Shown: positions 1 to 10,220 of the stretch, piece after piece
Layout of the letters: every line of letters begins with the position of its first letter
Numbering within the stretch: position 1 is the stretch's first letter
DNA from: Gammaproteobacteria bacterium
Lineage (GTDB): Bacteria; Pseudomonadota; Gammaproteobacteria; SZUA-229
Reading direction: 5' to 3'
Assembly: GCA_030148865.1 (NCBI GenBank)
Contig: JASBSR010000036.1
Location: forward strand, 1-64,000
DNA length: 64,000 nucleotides
Notes under the pieces: generated by a model
What the model was told of the DNA's origin: nothing
Seen by the model: the letters and a program-made list of their open reading frames with translations, nothing else
The model's database searches: none
Translations under genes and position numbers: made by a program

Positions 1-56
1 ATACGCGGCATAGAGAACATGCCGCTAACGAACCAATCTACCAATACAGACCAAAT

Positions 57-92
57 AAAAAAGGCCTCTGTTTTCCAGTGGCCTTTTTTATT
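57..92 (-). terminator. Rho-independent terminator after tRNA-Pro
   Basis: Inverted repeat aaaaaaggcc(tctgttttccagt)ggcctttttta directly 3' of the tRNA; poly-T on both strands. Confidence 0.75.
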
Positions 93-169
93 TGGTCGGG
101 ACGACAGGATTTGAACCTGTGACCACTTGCCCCCCAGGCAAGTGCGCTACCAGACTGCGCTACGCCCCG
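93..169 (-). tRNA. tRNA-Pro (anticodon GGG), CCA encoded
   Basis: Reverse complement CGGGGCGTAGCGCAGTCTGGTAGCGCACTTGCCTGGGGGGCAAGTGGTCACAGGTTCAAATCCTGTCGTCCCGACCA folds as a tRNA with anticodon loop CTGGGGG. Confidence 0.95.
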
Positions 170-231
170 CGAGGGCGGAAGAATACACTATCGCTGAGGA
201 TGAAGAAAGCTGGATATGGGGGTGGGCTGGC

Positions 232-588
232 TCAGCCTTTGAGAATACCGAGCAAATCTTCCAGCTCGGTGCGCATCTGACGGATGATCTGCTGACTTTG
301 GTTGCTGTCGACGCTGGCGTCTTCACCGGTGAGTTTGAGCCTGGCACCGCCGATGGTGTAGCCCTGATCGTAGAGCAGGCTGCGGATCTGGCGAATCAGA
401 ATCACGTCGTGGCGCTGGTAATAGCGGCGGTTGCCGCGGCGCTTGACCGGCTTGAGCTGGGAAAATTCCTGCTCCCAGTATCTTAAAACATGGGATTTAA
501 CGCCACACAGCTCGCTGACCTCACCGATGGTGAAATAGCGTTTTCCGGGTATAACAGGTAGTTCGTTATTATTGCTGGCTTCCAGCAT
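232..588 (-). CDS. MerR family transcriptional regulator
   Basis: [25 protein letters not shown] MerR helix-turn-helix; usual neighbour of ihfA. Confidence 0.9.
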   Translation of the reverse strand: MLEASNNNELPVIPGKRYFTIGEVSELCGVKSHVLRYWEQEFSQLKPVKRRGNRRYYQRHDVILIRQIRSLLYDQGYTIGGARLKLTGEDASVDSNQSQQIIRQMRTELEDLLGILKG

Positions 589-868
589 ATGCTTCTACTC
601 GTTGCTTCAGTTTTTGTCCCGGCCTGAAGGTCACCACACGGCGTGCAGAAATCGGAATTTCTTCACCTGTTTTGGGATTACGTCCCGGACGCTCAGTTTT
701 GTCGCGCAAAACAAAGTTTCCAAAACCCGAAAGTTTAACGTGGTAGGCATCACCCAGGGCGCTGCGAACTTCTTCAAAAAAGAGTTCTACCAGCTCTTTG
801 GCTTCACGTTTGTTCAAACCCAGTTCTTCGTACAGGCTTTCCGCCATGTCGGCTTTCGTCAGTGCCAT
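569..868 (-). CDS. ihfA: Integration host factor subunit alpha
   Basis: [38 protein letters not shown]...[27 protein letters not shown]; downstream of pheT. Confidence 0.96.
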   Translation of the reverse strand: MALTKADMAESLYEELGLNKREAKELVELFFEEVRSALGDAYHVKLSGFGNFVLRDKTERPGRNPKTGEEIPISARRVVTFRPGQKLKQRVEAYAGSQQ

Positions 869-875
869 CTATCTC

Positions 876-3263
876 CTACTCCCGAAGTGTAGCAGCAAAA
901 TTCTGTTTTAGCGTAGCGACCAGGCTGGCTAGCTCGGCCTCTACTTCCTGATCGGTAAGAGTGCGGGAAAATTCCTGTAAAATCAAGCCCAAAGCGACAC
1001 TTTTTCGCCCCGACTCAATACCTTTTCCGGTATAAATATCAAAAACCTGCACTTCTTTGAGCAATCCTGAGGCCTGAGCCCGTAGCGTCGCCAGCAGATC
1101 GCCCACCTGCACCTCGTCCGCCACCACCAGCGCCAGATCACGGCGCACTTCAGGGAAGCGCGACAGGGGCTGAAATCTCGGCAGCGCGGCATTCAGTACT
1201 GAATTTAGATCGAGTTCAAACAGATACGCCGTCTGCTCGATATCCAGTACCTTCTGCGCCGAGGGATGCAGCGCACCCAGCCAGCCAATGGCTTCGCCCG
1301 CGACCAGAATCTGTGCGCTCTGACCGGGATGCAGCGCCGGATGTTCAGCAACAACAAATTTGATCTCACCCGGCAGTCTTACCAGCAGTGCTTCTACATC
1401 GGCTTTGAGATCAAAAAAATCAACCTTACGCACAGGTTCACCCCATTGTTCAGCCTGCAATTCTCCGCATATCACCCCGGCAATGCGTGGCATCTGTTCC
1501 GGCAGTTTGTCATTGCCCTTCATGAAACACAGCCCGGTTTCAAACAATCGCACCCGGCCATGCTGGCGATTGAGATTGTGCCGCAAAGCCTGCAATAGAC
1601 CAGGCCACAGCGTAGTCCGCATCACCGACATTTCTGAGGAAATCGGATTGGCCAGAGCCACAGCTTCGATAGCAGTATCCAGCACCTGCTGGAACTTGGG
1701 CTCGACAAAACTGTAGGTGATCGCCTCAAAATAGCCTCGATCAACCAGTATTTGTTTCAGAGCTGATTGAGCGAGCCGATCCTCAGGCTGTGCCTGCATG
1801 CGTGAACGATACAGCGGCTGCGTGCGCGGGATATTGTTGTAGCCGTAAATGCGTACCAGCTCTTCCAGTAGATCGGCTTCGATATTGATGTCAAAGCGAA
1901 AGCTCGGTGGCGTCACTGACCAGCCAGTTTTGTCAGTTGTTACCTGCATGCCGAGGCGCTGCAGAATATCGCTGACTTCGTTATCTGCCAGCTCGATTCC
2001 CAGCAAACGCTGGATACGATCTTTGCGCAGCGCTATCGGTGCGCGCGTCGCGGGATGAAACTGCGTTGTGTGTTCGACTACAGGGCCAGCTTGGCCGTCA
2101 CAGGTTTCCAGTATCAATGCGCTGGCACGTTCCAGCGCCGGCAGCTGCAGGGCAGGATCGACACCACGTTCGAAACGATGCGAAGAATCAGTATGCAAAC
2201 CATAGGAACGTGCCTTGCCAGCGATGACTTCCGGCGTAAAAAACGCGCTCTCTAAAAATATCGCCTTGGTCGCATTCGATACACCCGAGTTTTCGCCACC
2301 CATAACACCGGCAAGTGCCAGCGCGCGAGTGTTATCCGCAATCACCAGAGTTTCAGCATCCAGTTCAATGGTCTTGCCGTCCAGTAAAGTGATCGTTTCC
2401 TTGGCTTTGGCGTAGCGAACTTCGATACCCGAATCCAGCATGGCAAGATCAAACGCGTGCATCGGCTGGCCGAGTTCGAGCATGACATAATTGGTGATAT
2501 CGACAATTGCACCCAGACTGCGAATCCCGGCACGGCGTAAACGCTCAATCATCCATAAGGGTGTCGCAGCAGTCACATCTACATCGGAGATCACGCGTCC
2601 GACATAATGGGTGCAGGCTTTATCTGCCGACAGTGTGACCTGCAAGCTTGTTTTGCTCGCAGGCTTAACAGCAGCACACGCCTGCGGACTGACGGCACAT
2701 TGATTCAACGTGCCGAGCTCGCGGGCGACACCGGCAATACTTAAACAATCACCACGATTGGGGGTCAGATCAATTTCGATCACGGTATCATCGAGTTCGA
2801 GATAATCGCGCACTGATCTGCCGACTGGTGCATCTTCCGGCAGCTCCATTAAACCGTCCGCACTGTCTGCCAGTCCGAGTTCTTTCTCCGAACACAGCAT
2901 GCCGAAGGACGCAACGCCACGCAGTTTCGCCGCCTTGATTTTAAATGTCTCGCCTTTGTTAGCCGCCGGTAACACTGCGCCAACTTTTGCCAACGCGACC
3001 ATTAACCCGGCGCGCACGTTGGCGGCACCACAAACAATTTGTAAAGTCTCGTTACCGTCGAACACCTGACACACATTTAACTTGTCAGCATCGGGATGTT
3101 TTTCCAGAGATTCAACCCGCGCCACCACGACATCGTTAAATGCCGCCGCTGCCGGTTCCACACCATCGACTTCGAGACCTGCCATAGTTAACTGATCACA
3201 TAATTCAGTGGTGGTGATCTTCGGGTTAACCCAGCTACGCAACCATTGTTCGCTAAATTTCAT
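876..3263 (-). CDS. pheT: Phenylalanine--tRNA ligase beta subunit
   Basis: MKFSEQWLRSWVNPKITTTELCDQLTMAGLEVDGVEP, tRNA-binding and B5 domains; pairs with pheS. Confidence 0.98.
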   Translation of the reverse strand: MKFSEQWLRSWVNPKITTTELCDQLTMAGLEVDGVEPAAAAFNDVVVARVESLEKHPDADKLNVCQVFDGNETLQIVCGAANVRAGLMVALAKVGAVLPAANKGETFKIKAAKLRGVASFGMLCSEKELGLADSADGLMELPEDAPVGRSVRDYLELDDTVIEIDLTPNRGDCLSIAGVARELGTLNQCAVSPQACAAVKPASKTSLQVTLSADKACTHYVGRVISDVDVTAATPLWMIERLRRAGIRSLGAIVDITNYVMLELGQPMHAFDLAMLDSGIEVRYAKAKETITLLDGKTIELDAETLVIADNTRALALAGVMGGENSGVSNATKAIFLESAFFTPEVIAGKARSYGLHTDSSHRFERGVDPALQLPALERASALILETCDGQAGPVVEHTTQFHPATRAPIALRKDRIQRLLGIELADNEVSDILQRLGMQVTTDKTGWSVTPPSFRFDINIEADLLEELVRIYGYNNIPRTQPLYRSRMQAQPEDRLAQSALKQILVDRGYFEAITYSFVEPKFQQVLDTAIEAVALANPISSEMSVMRTTLWPGLLQALRHNLNRQHGRVRLFETGLCFMKGNDKLPEQMPRIAGVICGELQAEQWGEPVRKVDFFDLKADVEALLVRLPGEIKFVVAEHPALHPGQSAQILVAGEAIGWLGALHPSAQKVLDIEQTAYLFELDLNSVLNAALPRFQPLSRFPEVRRDLALVVADEVQVGDLLATLRAQASGLLKEVQVFDIYTGKGIESGRKSVALGLILQEFSRTLTDQEVEAELASLVATLKQNFAATLRE

Positions 3264-3364
3264 CTATTAAATCCAAAGAAAACTTCTGCAAATGAACGCT
3301 AATTCTTTTTTTGACTTACATTTGCGTGTATTTGCGTGAAGCCGCGCAGCGGTAAGCGGACTCA

Positions 3365-4390
<1,026 letters not shown>

Positions 4391-4410
4391 CTAAACAAAT
4401 GCAGGATAAA

Positions 4411-4440
4411 ATTGAAAAGGGGGAAGCAAGCTTCCCCCTC
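4411..4440 (-). terminator. Intrinsic terminator/attenuator-like hairpin between rplT and pheS
   Basis: On minus strand GGGGGAAG-CTTG-CTTCCCCC followed by TTTT (4419-4438 plus tract). Confidence 0.7.
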
Positions 4441-4484
4441 AAACATTCAGTGTGACATCAGAGGATGACCACAAACAGCCGTAC

Positions 4485-4844
4485 TTATGCTGCCAGGGCT
4501 TGCTTCGCTTTCTCAGCAATCTGACCGAAGGCATTCATGTCATGCACCGCAAGGTCAGCCAGCACTTTACGATCGATTTCAACGTCGGCTTTGTTCAAAC
4601 CGTCGATCAAACGACTGTACGACATACCACATTCACGCGCTGCCGCATTGATACGTGCAATCCACAATGAACGAAATGTGCGTTTTTTAACTTTACGGTC
4701 ACGGTACGCATATTGACCAGCTTTGGTTACCGCCTGGGTGGCCACACGATAGACACGACTCCGCGCGCCATAATAACCTTTTGCTTTCGCTAGAACTTTT
4801 TTATGACGTGCTCTAGCCTGTACGCCTCTTTTTACTCTTGGCAT
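4485..4844 (-). CDS. rplT: 50S ribosomal protein L20
   Basis: [51 protein letters not shown]. Confidence 0.98.
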   Translation of the reverse strand: MPRVKRGVQARARHKKVLAKAKGYYGARSRVYRVATQAVTKAGQYAYRDRKVKKRTFRSLWIARINAAARECGMSYSRLIDGLNKADVEIDRKVLADLAVHDMNAFGQIAEKAKQALAA

Positions 4845-4857
4845 GTTCTATATCCTC

Positions 4858-5055
4858 TTAAACGTACGGCATCATACGATTGACCATTTTCACGTCGCTC
4901 GCATGCACAGTGGCATCATCACGTAAATGACGTTTACGCTTGCTGCTCTTTTTGGTGAGGATATGACGGCGGAACGATTGCGCTCGTTTGAATCCGCCGG
5001 AACCCGTGCGTCTAAAACGCTTGGCTGCGCCACGATTAGTTTTCATCTTAGGCAT
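4858..5055 (-). CDS. rpmI: 50S ribosomal protein L35
   Basis: [45 protein letters not shown]; internal Met chosen as start. Confidence 0.95.
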   Translation of the reverse strand: MPKMKTNRGAAKRFRRTGSGGFKRAQSFRRHILTKKSSKRKRHLRDDATVHASDVKMVNRMMPYV

Positions 5056-5155
5056 GTGCCTGCTCCTATAATGTGTGTTCTTCAAAAATAAGCACGGTGT
5101 TCATCCCTGACGCTTGTTACCGGCTCACTCGTTTGCAGCATGACACTGCAACGAT

Positions 5156-5677
5156 TTATTTGCTCTTTTTCGGACCCAGCAGCATCACCATTTGCCGCCC
5201 TTCCATTCCGGGCATTTGCTCGACGACACCAATCTCTGCAAGATCGGCTTCAACGCGTTTCAGTAACTGCATTCCCAGTTCCTGATGAGCAAATTCGCGA
5301 CCACGAAAGCGCATGGTCACTTTGGTTTTATCCCCCTCTTCGAGAAATTTCTTCAAGGAACGCAGCTTGACCTGATAATCACCTTCCTCGGTCCGCGGTC
5401 GAAACTTGATTTCCTTAATCTGAGTTTTCTTCTGCTTCTTTTTGGACGCCTGATTTTTTTTGCTGTTCTCAAAACGGAACTTGCCAAAATCCATGATGCG
5501 ACATACGGGCGGCTTGGCATTCGGCGATACTTCGACCAGATCCAGTCCAGCCTCGGCGGCCATTTTGACGGCCTGTTCACTCGACATCAGGCCTAGCTGT
5601 TCACCTTCTGCATCAATGACCCGAACTTCCGGGTAAGTAATGGCATCGTTCAATAGCGTCTTCTTGGGTGCTGCGAT
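5156..5677 (-). CDS. infC: Translation initiation factor IF-3 (probable AUC start)
   Basis: IF3 sequence; the 5653 start is a TTG, but the frame stays open to an ATC at 5677 preceded by AGGAG at 7 nt spacing. Confidence 0.93.
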   Translation of the reverse strand: MAAPKKTLLNDAITYPEVRVIDAEGEQLGLMSSEQAVKMAAEAGLDLVEVSPNAKPPVCRIMDFGKFRFENSKKNQASKKKQKKTQIKEIKFRPRTEEGDYQVKLRSLKKFLEEGDKTKVTMRFRGREFAHQELGMQLLKRVEADLAEIGVVEQMPGMEGRQMVMLLGPKKSK

Positions 5678-5687
5678 TTTCGTGCTC

Positions 5688-7625
5688 CTATAAAGCAGTG
5701 CGACCGCGGCCCACGATTTCTGCTGAGAATCGGCTGGCCAGGTCTGCTAAAGACATGGCGCCAAGATCTTCTCCGCCTCGTGTGCGTACGGCCACTGTAT
5801 GTGTTTCGAGCTCCCGGTCGCCAATCACCAGCATGTAGGGAACCCGCTGTATTGTGTGCTCGCGGATTTTAAAGCCAATTTTCTCATTTCTCAAGTCCAG
5901 TTCGACTTTAAATCCTTGTTCAACAAGGAAATCGTGTGCTTTTTGTGCAAAACTGGCCTGTTTGTCAGTAATGTTCATCACCACCGCCTGCACCGGTGCC
6001 AGCCAGAGCGGAAATTTGCCCTCGTGCTCTTCGATGAGTATGCCAATAAAACGCTCGACCGAGCCCAGAATCGCGCGGTGCAGCATCACCGGCACCTTGC
6101 GAGTATCATCTTCGGCGACATACTGGGCGTCGAGCCGACCGGGCATGGAAAAATCCACCTGCATGGTGCCACACTGCCACTGGCGACCGAGACAGTCTTT
6201 CAGCACGAATTCGATTTTCGGACCGTAGAACGCGCCTTCGCCGGGCTGTAATTTCCAGTCCAGACCCTTGTTATCCAGCGCCAGTTCCAGCGCTTTTTCA
6301 GCCTTATCCCAGGCCGCATCGTCACCGACGCGCTGCTCCGGGCGGGTCGATAGCGCCACCAGGATCTCGCTGAAACCAAAGTCGGCATAGACCTCGTAGA
6401 CCAGATCAATGAAAGCCGACACTTCGTCCTGCAGCTGATCTTCGGTACAGAAAATATGGGCGTCATCCTGGACAAAATTGCGTACCCGCATCAAACCGTG
6501 CAGCGTGCCCGAAGGCTCGTTACGGTGACAGGAACCAAACTCGGCCATCCGCAACGGCAGATCGCGGTAGCTCTTCAGGCCCTGATTGAACACCTGAATA
6601 TGGCAGGGGCAGTTCATCGGCTTGACTGCGAAATCGCGGTTTTCCGAATGCGTGGTAAACATCATGTCGCCGAACTTGTCCCAGTGTCCGGATTTTTCCC
6701 AGAGACTGCGGTCGACAATCTGCGGCGTGTGGATTTCTTCATAACCGTGGCGGCGTAACTTGTTGCGAATATAGTTCTGCACTTCCAGATAAATGCGCCA
6801 GCCCTTGTCGTGCCAGAACACCATGCCCGGCGCTTCTTCCTGGGTGTGAAACAGGCCCAGTTTTTTCGCCAGCTTGCGATGATCGCGTTTCTCGGCTTCT
6901 TCGAGCTGGTGCAGATAGTGTTTGAGCTGTTTTTTATCCGCCCAGGCCGTGCCATAAATGCGCTGCAGCATTTCATTGTTTGAATCGCCGCGCCAGTAAG
7001 CACCGGCGAGCTTCATTAATTTGAAGCCTTTGCCGAGCTTGCCGGTGCTGGGCAAATGCGGGCCACGGCAGACATCGAACCAGTCGCCCTGACGATACAC
7101 CGAGATTTCTACACCCTCGGGAATATTCTGCTCGATAATCTGGACTTTGTAGTCTTCGCCCAGCTCGGCAAAGGTTTTGATCGCAGTCTCGCGATCCCAG
7201 ACTTCACGCTCAATGGCCAGATCGCGTTTCACGATCTCGTGCATCCGCGCTTCGATTTTTTCCAGGTCTTCGGGAACAAATTTTTCGTCACGAGCGAAAT
7301 CGTAATAAAAGCCGTTTTCGATTGCCGGACCAAGGGTCACCTGAGTACCGGGATAGAGCTCCTGCACTGCCTGCGCCATAACATGCGCGGCATCGTGGCG
7401 CATCAGCTCCAGCGCGTCTTCATCGCGCGCGGTAATAATCGCCAGCTCGGTATCGTTATTGATGAGATAAGAAGCATCAACCAGCTCGCCATCGACGCGG
7501 CCCGCCAGCGTGGCTTTCGCCAGCCCGGGGCCAATCGCCTCGGCCACCGCCATCACGGTCACGGGGGCATCAAATTCACGTTGGGAGCCGTCCGGCAGAG
7601 TAATGACAAGGGCATTTTGGGGCAT
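5688..7625 (-). CDS. thrS: Threonine--tRNA ligase
   Basis: TGS domain, [37 protein letters not shown]; upstream of infC. Confidence 0.98.
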   Translation of the reverse strand: MPQNALVITLPDGSQREFDAPVTVMAVAEAIGPGLAKATLAGRVDGELVDASYLINNDTELAIITARDEDALELMRHDAAHVMAQAVQELYPGTQVTLGPAIENGFYYDFARDEKFVPEDLEKIEARMHEIVKRDLAIEREVWDRETAIKTFAELGEDYKVQIIEQNIPEGVEISVYRQGDWFDVCRGPHLPSTGKLGKGFKLMKLAGAYWRGDSNNEMLQRIYGTAWADKKQLKHYLHQLEEAEKRDHRKLAKKLGLFHTQEEAPGMVFWHDKGWRIYLEVQNYIRNKLRRHGYEEIHTPQIVDRSLWEKSGHWDKFGDMMFTTHSENRDFAVKPMNCPCHIQVFNQGLKSYRDLPLRMAEFGSCHRNEPSGTLHGLMRVRNFVQDDAHIFCTEDQLQDEVSAFIDLVYEVYADFGFSEILVALSTRPEQRVGDDAAWDKAEKALELALDNKGLDWKLQPGEGAFYGPKIEFVLKDCLGRQWQCGTMQVDFSMPGRLDAQYVAEDDTRKVPVMLHRAILGSVERFIGILIEEHEGKFPLWLAPVQAVVMNITDKQASFAQKAHDFLVEQGFKVELDLRNEKIGFKIREHTIQRVPYMLVIGDRELETHTVAVRTRGGEDLGAMSLADLASRFSAEIVGRGRTAL

Positions 7626-7689
7626 AGTATTCTCCAGTGGCGGCCGATACGAGGAACCGCGTGATTATGATGTTGGCTTGTTCTACCAC

Positions 7690-7797
7690 TGAAACTGGCA
7701 GGCACGAGTGGATTACTCCAGGCATCCATGCCTTCCGCCCCCTGCGGGGGTCAGCCTTCGGCTGTTCAAAATCGCTCCCAGCGATTTTGTCGAACCA
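7690..7797 (-). repeat. Partial tRNA-Val 3' copy interrupted by a multi-hairpin palindromic element (copy A)
   Basis: 7692-7713 and 7790-7797 match the tRNA-Val 3' end/T-arm; 7714-7789 is an inserted run of hairpins (aaaatcgct/agcgatttt, cagcc/ggctg, cccc/gggg, ggcat/atgcc). Confidence 0.8.
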
Positions 7798-7807
7798 TCT
7801 ATTTATT

Positions 7808-7871
7808 GTCGGTGGTTCAAATCCACTCGACCGGTGAAACTGGTAGGCACGAGTGGATTCGAACCACCGAC
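7808..7871. repeat. 22-bp inverted repeat including the tRNA-Val T-arm
   Basis: 7808-7829 gtcggtggttcaaatccactcg versus 7850-7871 cgagtggattcgaaccaccgac, 21/22 complementary. Confidence 0.9.
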
Positions 7872-7917
7872 CTCTTCCATGTCAAGGAAGCGCTCTAACC
7901 AACTGAGCTACGCGCCT
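7841..7917 (-). tRNA. tRNA-Val (anticodon GAC), CCA encoded
   Basis: Reverse complement AGGCGCGTAGCTCAGTTGGTTAGAGCGCTTCCTTGACATGGAAGAGGTCGGTGGTTCGAATCCACTCGTGCCTACCA. Confidence 0.95.
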
Positions 7918-8139
7918 GTATTATTTCTTCATTCTAAACTACGCTCGGATTCGCTGTCACGACACCGACCCCTTCCATGTCAAGCCTTGTCCATACAAGC
8001 GGGCTCTAACCCACTGAGCTACGCGCCTGTATTATTTCTTCATTCTAAACTACGCTCGGATTCGCTGTCACGACACCGACCTCTTCCATGTCAAGCCTTG
8101 TCCACAAAGCCGAGCTAACCCACTGGGCTTCGCTGAGGC
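7918..8139 (-). repeat. Two tandem ~111-bp units containing degenerate tRNA-Val 5' regions
   Basis: Near-identical units gtattatttcttcattctaaactacgctcggattcgctgtcacgacaccgacc..cttccatgtcaagccttgtcca.. ending in tRNA-Val-like cactgagctacgcgcct; 5' ends at 7917, 8028 and ~8137. Confidence 0.9.
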
Positions 8140-8238
8140 GCGAACAGTATCAGAGTATACTTTATTTCTCAAGAGATTCGCCGCTGAGAGCGACTATAAG
8201 ACTGTCAGTCATTAACATCCGACGAAAAACTGACGCAA

Positions 8239-8688
8239 TCAGTCTGCTTTCCTGACATCGTCAAACACTTCCTGAATATCGTTCTGCCAACGATGAAAAA
8301 TAGCTTTGTCATGCTCGTCGTTAATCATTTTTGCAAACAACGCAGGATTAGCTGTAACCAGCACGCTTTCCCCGTTTTCTGCAAAAATGGATACTTTTGG
8401 CGGCATATAGGGGATCAGCAGCGGATATTTTTTTATCAGATAATGCATCTCATCCGGTTTGGCCACAAATACCACACGATATTTGTCTGTGTGGTAACCC
8501 ATACCGGTAAGTCCAACATCAATTCGCTGGACACGCGTTACTGTATAGCCATGTTCTTTAACCGAGGTTTGCAAGGTCAGCATGGCTTCGGGAAATTTTT
8601 GCTGGGAGCGCACCATAATGAGCTCATCTGCCTGCGCTGATATGGTTTGCAGCATGACAAAGGTACATATAAGCAATCGCTTCATCAT
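8239..8688 (-). CDS. Periplasmic DUF302-like protein
   Basis: Signal peptide MMKRLLICTFVMLQTISAQA then a DUF302-like body; 4-bp overlap with the upstream cytochrome. Confidence 0.6.
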   Translation of the reverse strand: MMKRLLICTFVMLQTISAQADELIMVRSQQKFPEAMLTLQTSVKEHGYTVTRVQRIDVGLTGMGYHTDKYRVVFVAKPDEMHYLIKKYPLLIPYMPPKVSIFAENGESVLVTANPALFAKMINDEHDKAIFHRWQNDIQEVFDDVRKAD

Positions 8689-9752
8689 AACACTGCATCT
8701 TCCAATATGGCTGTATAGATTTCGTGCATATGTTTGCAGGCTTCATCAAGCTCGTCATTATTGAACAGCTTACTCAGGCGCAAGGGGTTGATAGCCATCA
8801 CGCTTACCTTGCCCGCACTTTCCACCACGGTGACTCGACATGGCAAAAACATACCCACGCGCGGGTCAATCACAAGCGCATCAAACAGGAACCGGAAATT
8901 ACAGAAATGCAAAACAACCTGATTTTTGTTTTCCTTGCCCTCGGTCACCAGACCATGGTCCAGAAAATCTGTTCTAACCAGAGTGAAGTTTTGATTGGTG
9001 ATCGCAAGCTTCACATTCTCGACTGTTTCGGCAAGAGAATACGGTGATTCCATCACAATAACAGCGTCTTCTTCCGTCGGCTGCGATATCTGTTGTTGAT
9101 GGCCCGACTGTTGGTAAGCTGGTTTCTGATAGGCATCCGCAAATGAGCGCACATAGGCCACCAGATCATTAACATCCTTTTTACTTAGACCGGCTTTCGA
9201 CGCAGCGTTCATGGGCGTTCCTTCGCGGCCATGTAACACAGTATTTCTGATCATACTGTCTGTTGCGGCGGCAAGAAATCCAGGGTTGTTTAATGCAGGC
9301 GCAATAATCGGTAGATCGCGTTTACGCGAAAAAGTCACACCCGTGCCCTTACCACCTTTACCTTTTTCACCGTGGCACTGAGCACAATGCGAAGAAAATA
9401 ATACCTGACCATGTTTGACATCGCCTTTAACCACAGTGTTGTCGCGCGCCGGCGCTGGTTTCGTCGCCCAGCTGCGCAGATATGCTGTTATCGCCGTGAC
9501 TTGTGCGTCATCTAATTCGACAAAGCCTGGCATGATGCGTCCAGGGCGGCCAATACGGATTGTTTTCGACAAATATTCATCGTCAACACTATTAATGAAT
9601 GAAGGCAGCGCCAGCGGCACACCAACGCCACCATTACCATTCGACCCGTGACACGCAGAACAGTGTCTGGCGAACAGTTCTTCGCCATCAACCGCGGCAC
9701 GCGCGGTGGCGGTTAACAAAAGAAAACCTATGACAAGAAAAAGACGCACCAT
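8685..9752 (-). CDS. Di-heme c-type cytochrome fused to a DUF302-like domain
   Basis: Signal peptide; CSACH and CAQCH heme motifs; C-terminal region (YSLAETVENVKLAITNQNFTLVRTDFLDHGL...LPCRVTVVE) DUF302-like. Confidence 0.85.
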   Translation of the reverse strand: MVRLFLVIGFLLLTATARAAVDGEELFARHCSACHGSNGNGGVGVPLALPSFINSVDDEYLSKTIRIGRPGRIMPGFVELDDAQVTAITAYLRSWATKPAPARDNTVVKGDVKHGQVLFSSHCAQCHGEKGKGGKGTGVTFSRKRDLPIIAPALNNPGFLAAATDSMIRNTVLHGREGTPMNAASKAGLSKKDVNDLVAYVRSFADAYQKPAYQQSGHQQQISQPTEEDAVIVMESPYSLAETVENVKLAITNQNFTLVRTDFLDHGLVTEGKENKNQVVLHFCNFRFLFDALVIDPRVGMFLPCRVTVVESAGKVSVMAINPLRLSKLFNNDELDEACKHMHEIYTAILEDAVL

Positions 9753-9843
9753 GTCTGCTCGGGTTACCTGACTGTCGGTTATTTTGCCAGCAATTGTTAC
9801 ACCAGATATTGACCCTGGTCAACTCTGCTGTGGACAGGCCCGG

Positions 9844-10188
9844 CTAACCTGGCGGCCAGTTCATACGCCTGCCGCCAAGCAGATGCAAATGAATGTGATA
9901 CACGGTTTGCCCTGCCATCGCATTGCAGTTCACTACTAGCCGATAGCCATCATCCTCAATCTTGTGTTCAGCGGCGATGTGTTTTGCCGCGAGATACAAT
10001 TTACCGATAGTGGCGGCATTATCTGTAGCGAGATCATTGATGGTTGCAATATGTTTTTTCGGAATAATCAGCACATGCACGGGCGCCTGAGGATTAACAT
10101 CATTGAAAGCCAGAACATCCTCGTCTTGGTAAACAATTTCTGCAGGAATTTGACCATCACGAATTTTACAAAACAGGCAATCAGTCAT
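9844..10188 (-). CDS. HIT family protein (HinT-like)
   Basis: MTDCLFCKIRDGQIPAEIVYQDEDVLAFNDVNPQAPVHVLIIPKKHI...GQTVYHIHLHLLGGR (HxHxH). Confidence 0.95.
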   Translation of the reverse strand: MTDCLFCKIRDGQIPAEIVYQDEDVLAFNDVNPQAPVHVLIIPKKHIATINDLATDNAATIGKLYLAAKHIAAEHKIEDDGYRLVVNCNAMAGQTVYHIHLHLLGGRRMNWPPG

Positions 10189-10220
10189 TTCATTACTCCT
10201 AATCTGGTTAAGCGTGTCCA

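Noticed and set aside
92-280. ORF MVGTTGFEPVTTCPPGKCATRLRYAPRG...
   Set aside because: Translation of the antisense strand of tRNA-Pro; the classic spurious FEPVT-type ORF.
7708-8118. 136-aa ORF with repeats (LSYAPVLFLHSKLRSDSLSRHRPLPCQALS)
   Set aside because: Antisense of tRNA-Val and its degenerate repeats; protein repetition only reflects the 111-bp DNA repeat.
7918-8139. Tandem direct repeats possibly a CRISPR array
   Set aside because: Only two ~111-bp units, near-identical throughout with no variable spacers, and clearly tRNA-Val derived; no cas genes nearby.
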